64,000 nt of DNA from CAVPCZ01 sp963702445 (GCA_963702445.1 CAVPCZ010000012.1:385770-449769), one strand, 5' to 3'. Positions 46,002 to 54,750 are shown, counted from the first letter of the stretch. Notes: generated from the letters alone by a model not told the origin. Numbers and translations are program-made.

Positions 46002-46792
46002 AGTTCTCCTTCCACATCCGCGTTCAGCACAACATTCCATTTTTCATTCCGAGGGAAGCCGGCACGCGGGCTTGCCGGGTCGAGCGGTGTTCGCTTCGGG
46101 TTCTTCAGCATCAACCACTCAGCCAATGCTTTCGCCAGTTGTTGTTGGCCGGCTTTTTCAAACAACCAGCCTAATCGTTGAATGTGCGAAAGCTGTTTTT
46201 CTTTCTTCGCTGCTTCGACGAGCATGTGTGGCGTGATCTTCTCGCTAAGTTCCTGGAGAATTGTGAGCACACGGTCGAGACCACCAACGCGAGAAGCATA
46301 CGCAACGAGATCCATCGCTGTCACAGCGGGATTAGACACTTTGATGAATCCTGTCGGCGTTTTGGATTCCTGCACAGGGGACAACCCCATGCCGGATTTC
46401 TTGAAGAAGCGGAGCTGTAGCACATGGACACGAATATCCCGTTGGTGTGACGGCAACACAACATGAAATTCTTGCGGCTGTTGGTGTGCCGCCCCGTGAA
46501 GTGCTGCGGCTGAAAGTAGGCCAACATAATACGGTTGCTCCATGTACTTCATCAGATCCGCGATGAACCACTCAGGAGGAAGGATCCCCGTGCTTGCATA
46601 CTCGAGCGGAACGATGATGTAGAAGCCGCGCTTGACGGTTCGAATTCTGTTCCGCCGTTCGAGTCTCCACAGCGTTTTGACAAGGGCCGAGTCAGTAAGG
46701 TGCAACGCGGCCTGGGCTTCGCTTTTTAGAAACGAATACCTTCCGCGACTTTGAAGCTGATCGACGTATGCTGAGATATCGGTGAGGTTCAT
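45998..46792 (-). CDS. abiEi: AbiEi-family antitoxin / transcriptional regulator
   Basis: 264 residues from ATG 46792 (MNLTDISAYVDQLQSRGRYS). ATGs at 46807 and 46825 are also in frame and none has a clear ribosome site. The N-terminal winged helix (SRGRYSFLKSEAQAAL, LVKTLWRLERRNRIRTVKRG, FYIIVP) is the DNA-binding part. The C-terminal domain is the AbiEi type (YYVGLLSAAALHGAAHQQPQ, VSNPAVTAMDLVAYASRVGG). The protein neutralises AbiEii by modifying or countering it without direct binding, and represses its own promoter. The likely control region is 46845-46888. Confidence 0.9.
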   Translation of the reverse strand: MNLTDISAYVDQLQSRGRYSFLKSEAQAALHLTDSALVKTLWRLERRNRIRTVKRGFYIIVPLEYASTGILPPEWFIADLMKYMEQPYYVGLLSAAALHGAAHQQPQEFHVVLPSHQRDIRVHVLQLRFFKKSGMGLSPVQESKTPTGFIKVSNPAVTAMDLVAYASRVGGLDRVLTILQELSEKITPHMLVEAAKKEKQLSHIQRLGWLFEKAGQQQLAKALAEWLMLKNPKRTPLDPASPRAGFPRNEKWNVVLNADVEGEL

Positions 46793-46810
46793 GGATTCGA
46801 GGATCATTTG

Positions 46811-46888
46811 TGCTATCAGTAGCACAGGAGGACGATATGACGTCTAGTTATGCAACTAATAGATACGACGTTCCCACACAAAAGGCAA
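46811..46888 (-). promoter_or_regulatory. Promoter and candidate operators of abiE
   Basis: On the minus strand TTG (46888-46886), 20 bases, TATCTATT (46865-46858). The dyad TAGTT-GCAT-AACTA (46858-46845) overlaps the likely transcription start, and the hairpin GTGCTA-CTGA-TAGCAC (46826-46811) follows. Both could be AbiEi binding sites. AbiEi proteins are known to bind inverted repeats at their promoters. Confidence 0.6.
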
Positions 46889-47480
46889 ATGTGAAAAGGT
46901 GGGGAGGCTGGCCAACCTGTTGTTTGCCCGAATTTAACGGATTTGAGTCATTCTGAATCCATGCTGAGTTCAGCATATTTGGCACAGATGCGCGAGCTGG
47001 GGGGCTGCCGCCTTATCCCCATGGAATGTTCAACATGTGCAGTTCCTGGCCGCTGGGATCGGAAGAGCACAAAGGTGGAGACCTGATAGACGAAAGCCGC
47101 GACACCTTCTCGGCATCGCGGCTTTTACCATGCTCTCCTGTTTCGTCGGTGGGCCGCATTGGGAACCCAAAAACCTCTTGGTTCCGGGACAAGCGTCTAT
47201 AAAGAATTGCCCTTTTTCGTCGGGGCGCGGGGATTTGAACCCCGGGCCTCTTGATCCCAAAAATTGCCGCGTTCCCCCTAAACGGCGATTTCAGAGCAGT
47301 TTTCCAAATTTGAATTACATGGAGTGCATCGAATTTCACAAACCGGGCACAATCTGGGCACACTCACTGGAGGACCAATCGCGAACCTACTTCCACGAGG
47401 TGCGATTTGCGGGCCGATCTCCACCCGGTGTATTCCGATTTTGTACCACCTATCTTCTAATCCCCTCCTCAACCCGTGCT
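46889..47480 (-). repeat. Long repeat copy B with a tRNA-Pro 3' remnant and hairpin
   Basis: The hairpin AAGCCGCGA/TCGCGGCTT is at 47094-47124. On the minus strand 47261-47219 is the best preserved tRNA remnant: TTTGGGA anticodon loop (proline GGG), TCAAG, AGGCC, T arm CGGGGTTCAAATCCCCG and acceptor end CGCCCCGAC. In tRNA sense the order is tRNA 3' end, then gaaaaagggcaattc, then the hairpin, which looks like a tRNA transcript end with its terminator. The flank at 47281-47430 matches copies A and C. There is no gene in 46889-47608. Confidence 0.7.
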
Positions 47481-47608
47481 GGCTCAGTATGATCGCGGCG
47501 ATTAATACCAGCCAATGGTCGGTAACCGTGCAAACCAGAAGAAAGAAAGATAAACGAGAGTCTCAAGAATTGAGTTCCTCATCGCCTTGCTGCAATTGCA
47601 GCTCGAAC

Positions 47609-47638
47609 TTGACATCCCAGCTCATACTGGATATATTG
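47609..47638 (+). promoter_or_regulatory. Promoter of the DUF4160/DUF2442 pair
   Basis: TTGACA (47609-47614), 17 bases, TATATTG (47632-47638), 48 bases before the first ATG. No ribosome-binding site is evident before ATG 47686. Confidence 0.65.
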
Positions 47639-47685
47639 TAAACAAAAGACTCGTGCAATTGACCATCACCTCGACGACTTGATCA

Positions 47686-47955
47686 ATGCCCGTCATCTCG
47701 ATGTTCTATGGAATAGTGGTCTTGATGTACTACTTCGACAATAAGCAACACAAGATGCCGCACATCCACGTTCAGTATGGCGAAGAGGAAGCCGTTGTTT
47801 CCATCCCTGAAGGAAACCTCCTCGGAGGGTCGATTCCACCGGCTAAACTAAGGCTTGTTCTTGCATGGATCGAAATTCACAAGGAAGAACTCCTGGCCAA
47901 CTGGAGGCTTGCTACTGAGGGCCAACGTGTATTCAACATCGACCCATTAAAGTAA
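47686..47955 (+). CDS. DUF4160 protein, pair 1
   Basis: 89 residues. The family signature is present: MFYGIVVLMYYFDNKQHKMP followed by HIHVQYGEEEAVVSI, and the C-terminal VLAWIEIHKEELLANWRLA. The H-x-H after a P (HKMPHIHV) is the conserved core. The function is not established. The protein almost always sits next to a DUF2442 gene, and the pair is often treated as toxin-antitoxin-like. The next gene starts four bases after the stop. A second pair lies on the opposite strand at 58856-59411. Confidence 0.85.
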   Translation: MPVISMFYGIVVLMYYFDNKQHKMPHIHVQYGEEEAVVSIPEGNLLGGSIPPAKLRLVLAWIEIHKEELLANWRLATEGQRVFNIDPLK

Positions 47956-47959
47956 ACCG

Positions 47960-48202
47960 ATGCCGACACTTATCTCCGTTACACCCCAAGACGATTACAC
48001 GCTGATCCTCGTCTTCGAAAACGGCCCGCAGCGCGTGTTCGATGCACGACCCTATCTGGACAAAGGCATCTTCACCGAATTGAATAATCTCGACTACTTC
48101 AGGCAAGTCAAGATTGCCTTCGGCACGGTTCAGTGGCCGCACGAGCAAGACTTCGCGCCCGACACTCTTTATCTCGAGTCAAAGGAACTCGCTGTTGCCT
48201 GA
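47960..48202 (+). CDS. DUF2442 protein, pair 1
   Basis: 80 residues: ISVTPQDDYTLILVFENGPQ, VFDARPYLDKGIFTELNNLD, YFRQVKIAFGTVQWPHEQDF and APDTLYLES. This is the complete family pattern (G-x-V-x-WP, D-x-APDxLY). Small beta-rich proteins of this type accompany DUF4160 proteins. Role unknown. The two genes are separated by four bases and form one unit. Confidence 0.85.
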   Translation: MPTLISVTPQDDYTLILVFENGPQRVFDARPYLDKGIFTELNNLDYFRQVKIAFGTVQWPHEQDFAPDTLYLESKELAVA

Positions 48203-48445
48203 TCTCACGCATCGGCCCATCCACCAGCACCTCCCTGTCTCGTCGCTCTGCTAAATGCAGGGCTGTCAAAGGCTGCTCGCCAAGCCTGTTCTCACACTTG
48301 AGGGTGCTGGCATTTCATAGAAGAAGTTGAAGAGCAAATAGTAAGCTTTTCGTTCGAACTTCAGGGTCTGTTTCAATGACCTGAGGCAGAAACTCACCCG
48401 CCAGCAACGGGACCGCGGCTTTGTTGGAACCTCCTGTTGGAGAAA

Positions 48446-48472
48446 CAGTCCCGCCGGAACGCAGCGGGACTG
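48446..48472 (-). terminator. Hairpin terminator after the beta-helix gene
   Basis: On the minus strand CAGTCCCGC-N9-GCGGGACTG followed by TTTCTCC, 19 bases after the stop at 48491. The stem is perfect (9 bp) but the T run is short. The rest of 48203-48490 shows nothing recognisable. Confidence 0.6.
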
Positions 48473-48490
48473 CTGCCAGATTCACCTCCT

Positions 48491-50446
48491 CTAGCGAAGC
48501 ACCAGCATTTTCCGCACCGCATGGTAATCACCGGCCACGAGCCGGTACAGGTACATTCCGCTGGCCATTCCTCCCGCATCCCACGTCACTGTGTGACTCC
48601 CCGGCTCTTTCCTCTCATTCACGAGCAAAGCCACCTCACGGCCCAGCGCGTCGTACACAGCGAGCCGTATCGTGCCGGCGACTGGCAACTGGTAGCTGAC
48701 TGTTGTTACCGGGTTGAAGGGATTGGGGTAATTCTGCTCAAGAGAGTAAATCGCTGGTGAGTTCGAGCCGCCGTTTTCGACACCGGTCGGCGGATTAGGA
48801 CGAATCCAGAATTCGTCGGCTCCGATGTCCGGGACGTTTCCGGTGATCCGATTATCATTGTCAAAGTCGTATTCGCAACCGGCGACGGCAACGCCCCCGT
48901 TTGCCAAGGGCACCCATTGTGATCTGATTCCGAGCGTGTCGATATGAAGATCAGTCGAGGAACGAAATGACACCATCAGGCTGACACTGTGCGCATCGCG
49001 TCCCGTCCCTTGCCAGGAACTCAGCGTCCGATGGTTGGCCACATTCCAAAATCGAACCGCCCAACTATTGGCATAGGTTGTATCGACATACAGATCATTG
49101 TAGTCGCTGGTGAACGTCGTTGCGCTGTGAATGAACATTGCTGAAAGCTGATATGTCCCGTCCCCCCCCGGAGCCTGGTATTGGCATGTATTCACAAGGA
49201 TATTGTTGCGGATCGTGACATTTGTGCACCCCTCCCAGAAATTAAGGGCATCGGTTCCGTAGGGACTCGAGCCCGCGCCGCTCAGCCGGACTGTGTTGAA
49301 GGCGACCAGGATATTGTTGTTCCACCAAAGTGCAATACCCGCAAGGGATCCGTTGCCTGAGGTAACGGTGTTCTGGAGGTCGTAGATCATGTTGTTATAG
49401 ATGCGAAGCCCCTGCCCGACCTGGGTCGGTTCTCCTGAACCCAAGATCGCATGAATATTGGCCGCGCTGGTTCCACGCAGTCCGTGAATAACGTTGTTGC
49501 GGATGACTGCATTGTTGTTATACCAGGAATGGATTCCCAACACGGATGTAAGACCCGAGAACGTCATCGTGTGTTTCAGATTCTGGATATGATTGTTCTC
49601 GGCCACCGTTCCCTCCGTATTATCCATTTCGATTCCCCGACTGATGATACTGTCGGTCGGTGAACCAATGTGACAGCCCCGGATGACATTCCCTTTGGGG
49701 CGAAGAGTGGTCATGTAACCGCCAACATAGATTCCGATCGGCCCCGAAGTTACAGAAACACCGGAGATGAGACAGCTGTCCGGACCTCCGCTTGTGTCTC
49801 CCAGAAGAAGGATCGTTGACGTTTCCAGTCTGTAGTTATCGTCAGTGGAAGCCGTGAGGTTTTGAATGACAACATTATCGCAGTTCTTCCAGAGATCGAT
49901 TGCATCATTCCACCCGTAGGCTGTGTTCAGTACCGTGTGCACGGTCAATCTGGTGTTCCCTTGAAGACTTACGCCGTCAAGCGTTACATAGCTGGCATCT
50001 TCGAAAGATAGAGTGGCTGTTCCACTTCCCCGAATCGTGACGGCAACATTCTCCGCTGGACGAATGGTGATACGACTTGCGGGGCCGGCTCCCGCAATGG
50101 GACCGACGAGCCTGAAATCCCCCGAGGAAGATGGTGCAACATATAACGTGTCTGTGAGAAGCAGCGTGACCGGACCAAGAATTCCCCCTCCACTCAGACG
50201 TGTGAAGGCGGAATCCAGAGTGGGGAAATAGCCAGACTTTCCCACGGTGTAGCTGCCCGTGGGGAGTGGATCGGAGACCACGGCTCCCGGAACAGAGGGG
50301 AAGTCCGCTCGCACAATCCCCTTTTCCACAAACGCCCCCCGGGGATAGTCCCGACCCGAAAGCAGCTGCGACAGAGCACGCGTATCTGTTACGGTGCACT
50401 CGACGACAAGTATGGCAACAAGCAATATGTTTCTGACCGCTCTCAT
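48491..50446 (-). CDS. Secreted right-handed beta-helix protein with T9SS sorting domain
   Basis: 651 residues from ATG 50446 (GAGGTCTATC upstream); earlier in-frame GTG 50479 and ATG 50458 are less well placed. Signal peptide AVRNILLVAILVVECTVTDT. A preface (GSYTVGKSGYFPTLDSAFTR) of the kind that opens polysaccharide-lyase-like proteins is followed by about 10 coils with repeated NNIL, NNVIHG, IYNNMIYD and IRNNILVN asparagine ladders (parallel beta-helix, NosD/pectate-lyase-like). DIGADEFWIRPNPP ends the helix. The sorting domain is SLEQNYPNPFNP to AVRKMLVLR. There are no obvious lyase catalytic residues, so glycan binding or adhesion is as likely as cleavage. It is transcribed from the operator-promoter at 50556-50603 and downstream of the regulator gene. 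Confidence 0.9.
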   Translation of the reverse strand: MRAVRNILLVAILVVECTVTDTRALSQLLSGRDYPRGAFVEKGIVRADFPSVPGAVVSDPLPTGSYTVGKSGYFPTLDSAFTRLSGGGILGPVTLLLTDTLYVAPSSSGDFRLVGPIAGAGPASRITIRPAENVAVTIRGSGTATLSFEDASYVTLDGVSLQGNTRLTVHTVLNTAYGWNDAIDLWKNCDNVVIQNLTASTDDNYRLETSTILLLGDTSGGPDSCLISGVSVTSGPIGIYVGGYMTTLRPKGNVIRGCHIGSPTDSIISRGIEMDNTEGTVAENNHIQNLKHTMTFSGLTSVLGIHSWYNNNAVIRNNVIHGLRGTSAANIHAILGSGEPTQVGQGLRIYNNMIYDLQNTVTSGNGSLAGIALWWNNNILVAFNTVRLSGAGSSPYGTDALNFWEGCTNVTIRNNILVNTCQYQAPGGDGTYQLSAMFIHSATTFTSDYNDLYVDTTYANSWAVRFWNVANHRTLSSWQGTGRDAHSVSLMVSFRSSTDLHIDTLGIRSQWVPLANGGVAVAGCEYDFDNDNRITGNVPDIGADEFWIRPNPPTGVENGGSNSPAIYSLEQNYPNPFNPVTTVSYQLPVAGTIRLAVYDALGREVALLVNERKEPGSHTVTWDAGGMASGMYLYRLVAGDYHAVRKMLVLR

Positions 50447-50555
50447 GATAGACCTCATGAATGTTGTAGAAGAGTGCACCCATGCTGGACCAGTTCCCCC
50501 GCAATGATGTCTACCGCCCTTCGTTGCCGATCAGATCCGGGGAAAATGCTGGATG

Positions 50556-50692
50556 CAAAGATAACATAGAGTTGCTGGGTGGACAATCGTCCATTCGGAT
50601 GATTCTCGCAGCCGAGGAGACGGCGAGAGGCAAAGGCAACGAGCCTATCGAGCGAGAGAGTTATTCCTGAAACAATCGTCCATTCGGATGCT
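50556..50692 (-). promoter_or_regulatory. Operator-promoter module of the beta-helix gene, with an extra upstream operator
   Basis: On the minus strand: dyad ATCATCC-GAAT-GGACGAT (50603-50586), overlapping TTG (50586-50584), 20 bases, TATCTTTG (50563-50556). A second dyad copy with one mismatch, AGCATCC-GAAT-GGACGAT, lies 89 bases further upstream (50692-50675). The leader to ATG 50446 is about 100 bases. The remaining sequence in 50480-50857 shows no gene. Confidence 0.75.
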
Positions 50693-50857
50693 CTTGCAGG
50701 AAGACCAACGACGAGACAGGGAGTGTACGAGAGTCGTGACTCGAAGGGCGATTCCCAGCGCCTCGACAACATAATGCCCGGACATTGCAGAGAGATACCC
50801 CATGCCGCGGGACATGTCGAACCGATGAACATGGCAAGCGGGATAGTTGCAGGGGCG

Positions 50858-51511
50858 CTACACGAGCCGTTCTTTCAGGGCCTTGGCAACCGCGCCGCCC
50901 CGGGTATGCACGTGCAGCTTTTCGTAGATATTGCGGGAATGGGTGTTGATTGTGGGGGGACTCACGAAGAGTTTCTGCGCAATGTCGAGACGCGTCATCC
51001 CCTGTACCATCAGGGTCAACACCTCCCGCTCACGTTCGGTAAGTCCATATTCCCCCCGGGAGGCATTTGTGCCTGACAGGAGTTCGAGAACGCGGCGCGC
51101 AATAAGGGGATCCATCGGCGCACCCCCCCGGGCCGACTCCCTGATCTTCTCAACGATAGTTACGGGAGGGAGATTCTTGACCAGATACCCGGTCGCCCCG
51201 GCACAAATCGCGTCAAACACGTTCTGCCGCTCTTCGTGAACTGTGAGGACAATAAACTCCGTGGCCGGTGAGATCATCTTCATCTGCCGGATCCCCTCAA
51301 TGCCGCTCATGCCCGGGAGCCCGATGTCCACAAGCATGATCTCCGGAGGCCCTTTCCCCTTGAGAGCCTCCAGCGCTTCTTCACACCGCTGAAAGACGTG
51401 CTCGCAGCGCATTCCGGACGAGCCGGAAAAGAGCTCCTGCAATCCGTTCCTGTAGACCGGATCATCCTCTATCACCCAGATCCCGATGCTCTCTTCAGGC
51501 TGCATTGTCAC
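50858..51511 (-). CDS. NarL/LuxR-type response regulator, copy 2
   Basis: 217 residues from GTG 51511 (or ATG 51505). GGAG precedes it, and in-frame stops just upstream exclude a longer protein. The receiver and LuxR domains are as in copy 1, with substitutions such as SSGMRCEHVF for SPGMRCEQVF and PVTIVEKIRES for PETIVDKVRES. It shares the phospho-acceptor D62 and the HTH IAQKLFVSPPTINTHSR. It follows the intact kinase gene by 44 bases and precedes the beta-helix gene. It is the best candidate to bind the ATCnTCC-N4-GGAnGAT dyads. Confidence 0.93.
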   Translation of the reverse strand: MTMQPEESIGIWVIEDDPVYRNGLQELFSGSSGMRCEHVFQRCEEALEALKGKGPPEIMLVDIGLPGMSGIEGIRQMKMISPATEFIVLTVHEERQNVFDAICAGATGYLVKNLPPVTIVEKIRESARGGAPMDPLIARRVLELLSGTNASRGEYGLTEREREVLTLMVQGMTRLDIAQKLFVSPPTINTHSRNIYEKLHVHTRGGAVAKALKERLV

Positions 51512-51528
51512 TTACTGCTCCGTCTAGG

Positions 51529-51576
51529 TGAAGGTACAGCGTGATTTGCCGTCTGTCAATCGTCCGAATGGATGAT
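51529..51576 (-). promoter_or_regulatory. Operator-promoter module inside the kinase 3' end, copy 2
   Basis: On the minus strand ATCATCC-ATTC-GGACGAT (51576-51559), TTG (51559-51557), 20 bases, TACCTTCA (51536-51529). All parts are conserved from copy 1 at 18932-18979, including the part beyond the kinase stop, where coding constraint no longer applies. Confidence 0.65.
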
Positions 51577-54500
51577 ATCCGCCTCGAGACAGATAGTGGT
51601 GCCGGAAGGCTGCGCACTTTCCAGTGTGAGTATTCCCTTGATGGCGGCGGCCCGTGAGCGCATTCCTGCAAGACCGCGGCCTGAGGACTTCACGGTTGTA
51701 TCGAAACCGATCCCATCATCCTTTACGCACAAACGGATCTGTTTTCCCTTCACTTCTACGAAAATGCGTACATTCGCCGCTCGAGCGTGTCGAACGACGT
51801 TATTGAGCATTTCCTTGAATATCATCAAGACGTGGCGCCTGAACTCCATGTCGAGAGGGTGGGGAGGCGCGTTCCCGGGTATATCAAGTGTGAAATGATG
51901 GCCGGCCAGCATCTTTTCCGCCACCCCGCGAATGCGGTCAAGAAGATCGGGAAACCTGCCCAACTCGGGGTTCACGACCCAGACCACGTCGCGCAGGTTG
52001 TCAGCCGCACTCCGCACCAGGCGACCGAGGTTGAAAAGCCTGGTCTGCTGGGGGGTCCCTGCGGGTAGCTGTCTGGCAATAAGTTCGCTCTCGAGGGCGA
52101 TACTGCTCAGCTCACTCCCGATATCATCGTGCAGGTCGTCGGCGATTCGCAGGCGGACCCGTTCGAGCGCGAGGAGCCTGGAGATCCGGTATCGGTTGAA
52201 GCCGTAGAACATCCCCATCACCATCAAGGCGAGCGATCCCCTGAACCACCACGTTTGCCACCAGGGCGGTGATATGGAGACTGCAATCGCGATTTCCTGA
52301 TCGGGCCATCGACCGAATGTGTTGATCGCCTTAACCCTGAACACGTAGTTCCCGTGAGCCAGGCCGGGATACCGTACCGAGCGCCGCTCCCGCGACTCAA
52401 CCCAGGAGTCCTCGAGCCCTTCGAGCTTGAAGAAGTAGCGGATCAGATGCACCCCACCAGGGTCGATTGCGGCAAACCCGAATTCAAGGACATTTTTGTA
52501 ATGTGGCATCTCCAGAGTTGAACCCGCATAGACCTTCTCCAATGGGAGATTCGTGGTATCGTTGATTGACACTTTCGTGAAGACAAAGGGTGGTGTTCGT
52601 CCAGGTGTAAGCAGACTGTCGGGATGGACAATATTCATCCCACCATAGCCCACAAGAACTGCCCTTCCGTCCCGGAGTGTAGTCATATTGATGGGGACAC
52701 ACGCGCCATCGGAATAGTCGTAGTTGGCAAAGATTCCCGTGCCAGGATCCAGGACCGACAGGCCTTTATCCAGGTAGCGGACCCACGGTCTTCCGCTGCT
52801 GTCATTCCCGAGCGGATACGCAATCAATGCATCCGGAAAAGTGGAGTTCGAAAACACCCTGAATCTCTTCTTCTCCGGTTCCCAGAGATTGAGCTCCTTG
52901 CATGCGATCCATATCCGCCCCCGCGAATCCTGATAAGTCGCTTGCGGATTGGAACTGCTCAGCGACCCTGGGTCGTTCGGGTCGTGCTCAAAGAACTCCG
53001 ATTTCCCCGTGGAGGAGTCAAGAACGAACAATCCGAGAAACTCGTCCGAGATCCATATTCTGCCGCGAACATCGCGCATCAGATGCCTGGGCTGGGCCAT
53101 TGAGACATCAGGGACCTTCGAGAACCGCTGCGTGCGGATGTCAAAGGCCAGCAATCCGTCGTTGTAGCCAGCGAGCCACAATGTGTCTCCGGTTTTTCTC
53201 AGAATACCCATGCAAACATCCTGCTTCAATGCTTGACCTGCCGGCTGATCTGAGAACCGGAAATTTCTGACGCGCCCCCTTTGAACGTCGAAGCGGTAGA
53301 GCCCCAGTCCCCAGGCTCCGTACCACAATGTCTCATTCCTTTCGTTGAGGGAGGCCCAGACGCCAGTGCGTGCATATCTGCTTTTCTCCCCTTTGAATAA
53401 GTCCACAACGCGCAGGACGCTGAGGTCCTCCAGCCGGATGTTTGCGACTTTTCCCTCCGTTCCAATCCAATATGATCCATCTTCCCACCGATCGATGGTT
53501 TCCATCTCCATTGGCCACCCAGAGGGGCCCCGTAGTGCATAGTGGGCAAATCGAAACGATGCAGGCGGTAGAAAATACAGCCCGTCATCGGCCGTGCTTA
53601 TCCAGAATACTCCGGTGCTGTCCACTGACATTCGCGTGAACATCGATTTTCCCGGAGCCTGGCCGTTTGGAAGGAACTCCTTGTATTCTCCGGACACCGG
53701 GTCGAACAGGTCGATCCCGTCGCCTGTCGCAATCCACATCCTCCCCTTCCCGTCCAGTTGGAGCTCCTGGATCCGTCCGTCTCGTGATCTCGAGCCCCCA
53801 ATCGGCCCCTTGTGATAGCCCGTCACCGATCCGCTCACCCGGTCAAGCAGATACAGACCGTGGGTGATCGTGCCGATCCAGAGTTTCTGGGGGCTTTCCG
53901 GGTAGAGGACAGGGAGAGGGATAGTGTCAAGATCCAGCCCGGCGACATGTGGCAGCCGAGGGCGCGAGACGGCGCCGGTCTCACGGTCGACAAGAAACAG
54001 CCCGCCACCCGAGGAAACCAGGACGCTCTTCCTATCCCAGGGGACCACCTTCTCCACCCACCCCTTGAACGCGCTGTCATTGATGCTCAGGAACTTTGCG
54101 TGACGTGCCACGCTGTCGGGATGGGTGTCGTCGAGTGCACTGCCAAGGTCGAGCCGCACAGCCTGCCCGTCCGCGAATCCGATCCAGAGCGGTCCGGCAC
54201 CGTCTTCCATGATGTAACCTACATAGTGTCCTTGAAACCAGAGGCTGTCGGCCCGGCGCGGAAGGAAGTTGACGAACCGGTCTTTCGACGGGTCATACAG
54301 ACTGAGGCCGGTGGCATAGGTGCCGACCCAGAGGCGTCCTTTCCTGTCCACGTGGAGCGTGATAACGCTGTTCGAGGACAGGCTGTGAGGATTACCCGGC
54401 TGGTTGCGATACACTGTGCACGAATATCCATCGTACCGCACAAGTCCGTCAACCGTGCCGAACCAGATGAACCCCTGACGATCTCTCACGACGTTCGATC

Positions 54501-54750
54501 GAATTTCGTTTGAAGGGAGGCCTTCGGCTGTTGTCAGGCGGTTAAAGTGGAAGACGGGGAGGAGCTTCTGCTGTGCGGCGAGGGGTTGAAAACTCGGGAA
54601 CAGAAGTGCGAGCGCCAGGCCTTTCAAGACAAATCTGCGGCAAGCATGGGGATGGTGTTGAGGGAGTTTCTGAATCGCGCCTGCCGGTGGTGCTGATTTT
54701 GAATTCTGAGGTCTCTGGTCTGATCTCAGAATTCGCCTGTTTCTGACCAT
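51556..54750 (-). CDS. Beta-propeller sensor histidine kinase (HisKA_3 type), copy 2, intact
   Basis: 1064 residues from ATG 54750, 60 bases after the promoter at 54810-54838. An in-frame start at 54831 would lie inside the promoter and is rejected. Order: N-terminal stretch with TCAGA-repeat-derived residues, hydrophobic signal segment (LKGLALALLFPSFQPLAAQ), two seven-bladed propellers (about 60-740; GFIWFGTVDGLVRYDGYS, RLWVGTYATGLSLYDPSK), Y_Y_Y (about 755-835), one membrane helix (ALMVMGMFYGF), HisKA_3 with phospho-acceptor H874 (IADDLHDDIGSELSS), and HATPase_c (NNVVRHARAANV, KDDGIGFD, GRGLAGM). HisKA_3 kinases pair with NarL-type regulators, here 50858-51511. It is the only fully intact sensor in the window and the reference for reading the damaged copy at 18959-22150. 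Confidence 0.94.
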   Translation of the reverse strand: MVRNRRILRSDQRPQNSKSAPPAGAIQKLPQHHPHACRRFVLKGLALALLFPSFQPLAAQQKLLPVFHFNRLTTAEGLPSNEIRSNVVRDRQGFIWFGTVDGLVRYDGYSCTVYRNQPGNPHSLSSNSVITLHVDRKGRLWVGTYATGLSLYDPSKDRFVNFLPRRADSLWFQGHYVGYIMEDGAGPLWIGFADGQAVRLDLGSALDDTHPDSVARHAKFLSINDSAFKGWVEKVVPWDRKSVLVSSGGGLFLVDRETGAVSRPRLPHVAGLDLDTIPLPVLYPESPQKLWIGTITHGLYLLDRVSGSVTGYHKGPIGGSRSRDGRIQELQLDGKGRMWIATGDGIDLFDPVSGEYKEFLPNGQAPGKSMFTRMSVDSTGVFWISTADDGLYFLPPASFRFAHYALRGPSGWPMEMETIDRWEDGSYWIGTEGKVANIRLEDLSVLRVVDLFKGEKSRYARTGVWASLNERNETLWYGAWGLGLYRFDVQRGRVRNFRFSDQPAGQALKQDVCMGILRKTGDTLWLAGYNDGLLAFDIRTQRFSKVPDVSMAQPRHLMRDVRGRIWISDEFLGLFVLDSSTGKSEFFEHDPNDPGSLSSSNPQATYQDSRGRIWIACKELNLWEPEKKRFRVFSNSTFPDALIAYPLGNDSSGRPWVRYLDKGLSVLDPGTGIFANYDYSDGACVPINMTTLRDGRAVLVGYGGMNIVHPDSLLTPGRTPPFVFTKVSINDTTNLPLEKVYAGSTLEMPHYKNVLEFGFAAIDPGGVHLIRYFFKLEGLEDSWVESRERRSVRYPGLAHGNYVFRVKAINTFGRWPDQEIAIAVSISPPWWQTWWFRGSLALMVMGMFYGFNRYRISRLLALERVRLRIADDLHDDIGSELSSIALESELIARQLPAGTPQQTRLFNLGRLVRSAADNLRDVVWVVNPELGRFPDLLDRIRGVAEKMLAGHHFTLDIPGNAPPHPLDMEFRRHVLMIFKEMLNNVVRHARAANVRIFVEVKGKQIRLCVKDDGIGFDTTVKSSGRGLAGMRSRAAAIKGILTLESAQPSGTTICLEADIIHSDD

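Noticed and set aside
47013..47363. Conserved Cys-rich small protein encoded in the long repeats (also 30907-31107, 58454-58651)
   Set aside because: The reading frames run through the tRNA remnant (PGVQIPAPRRKR is its translation), lack ribosome sites and differ by frameshifts between copies. Similarity is due to the DNA repeat.
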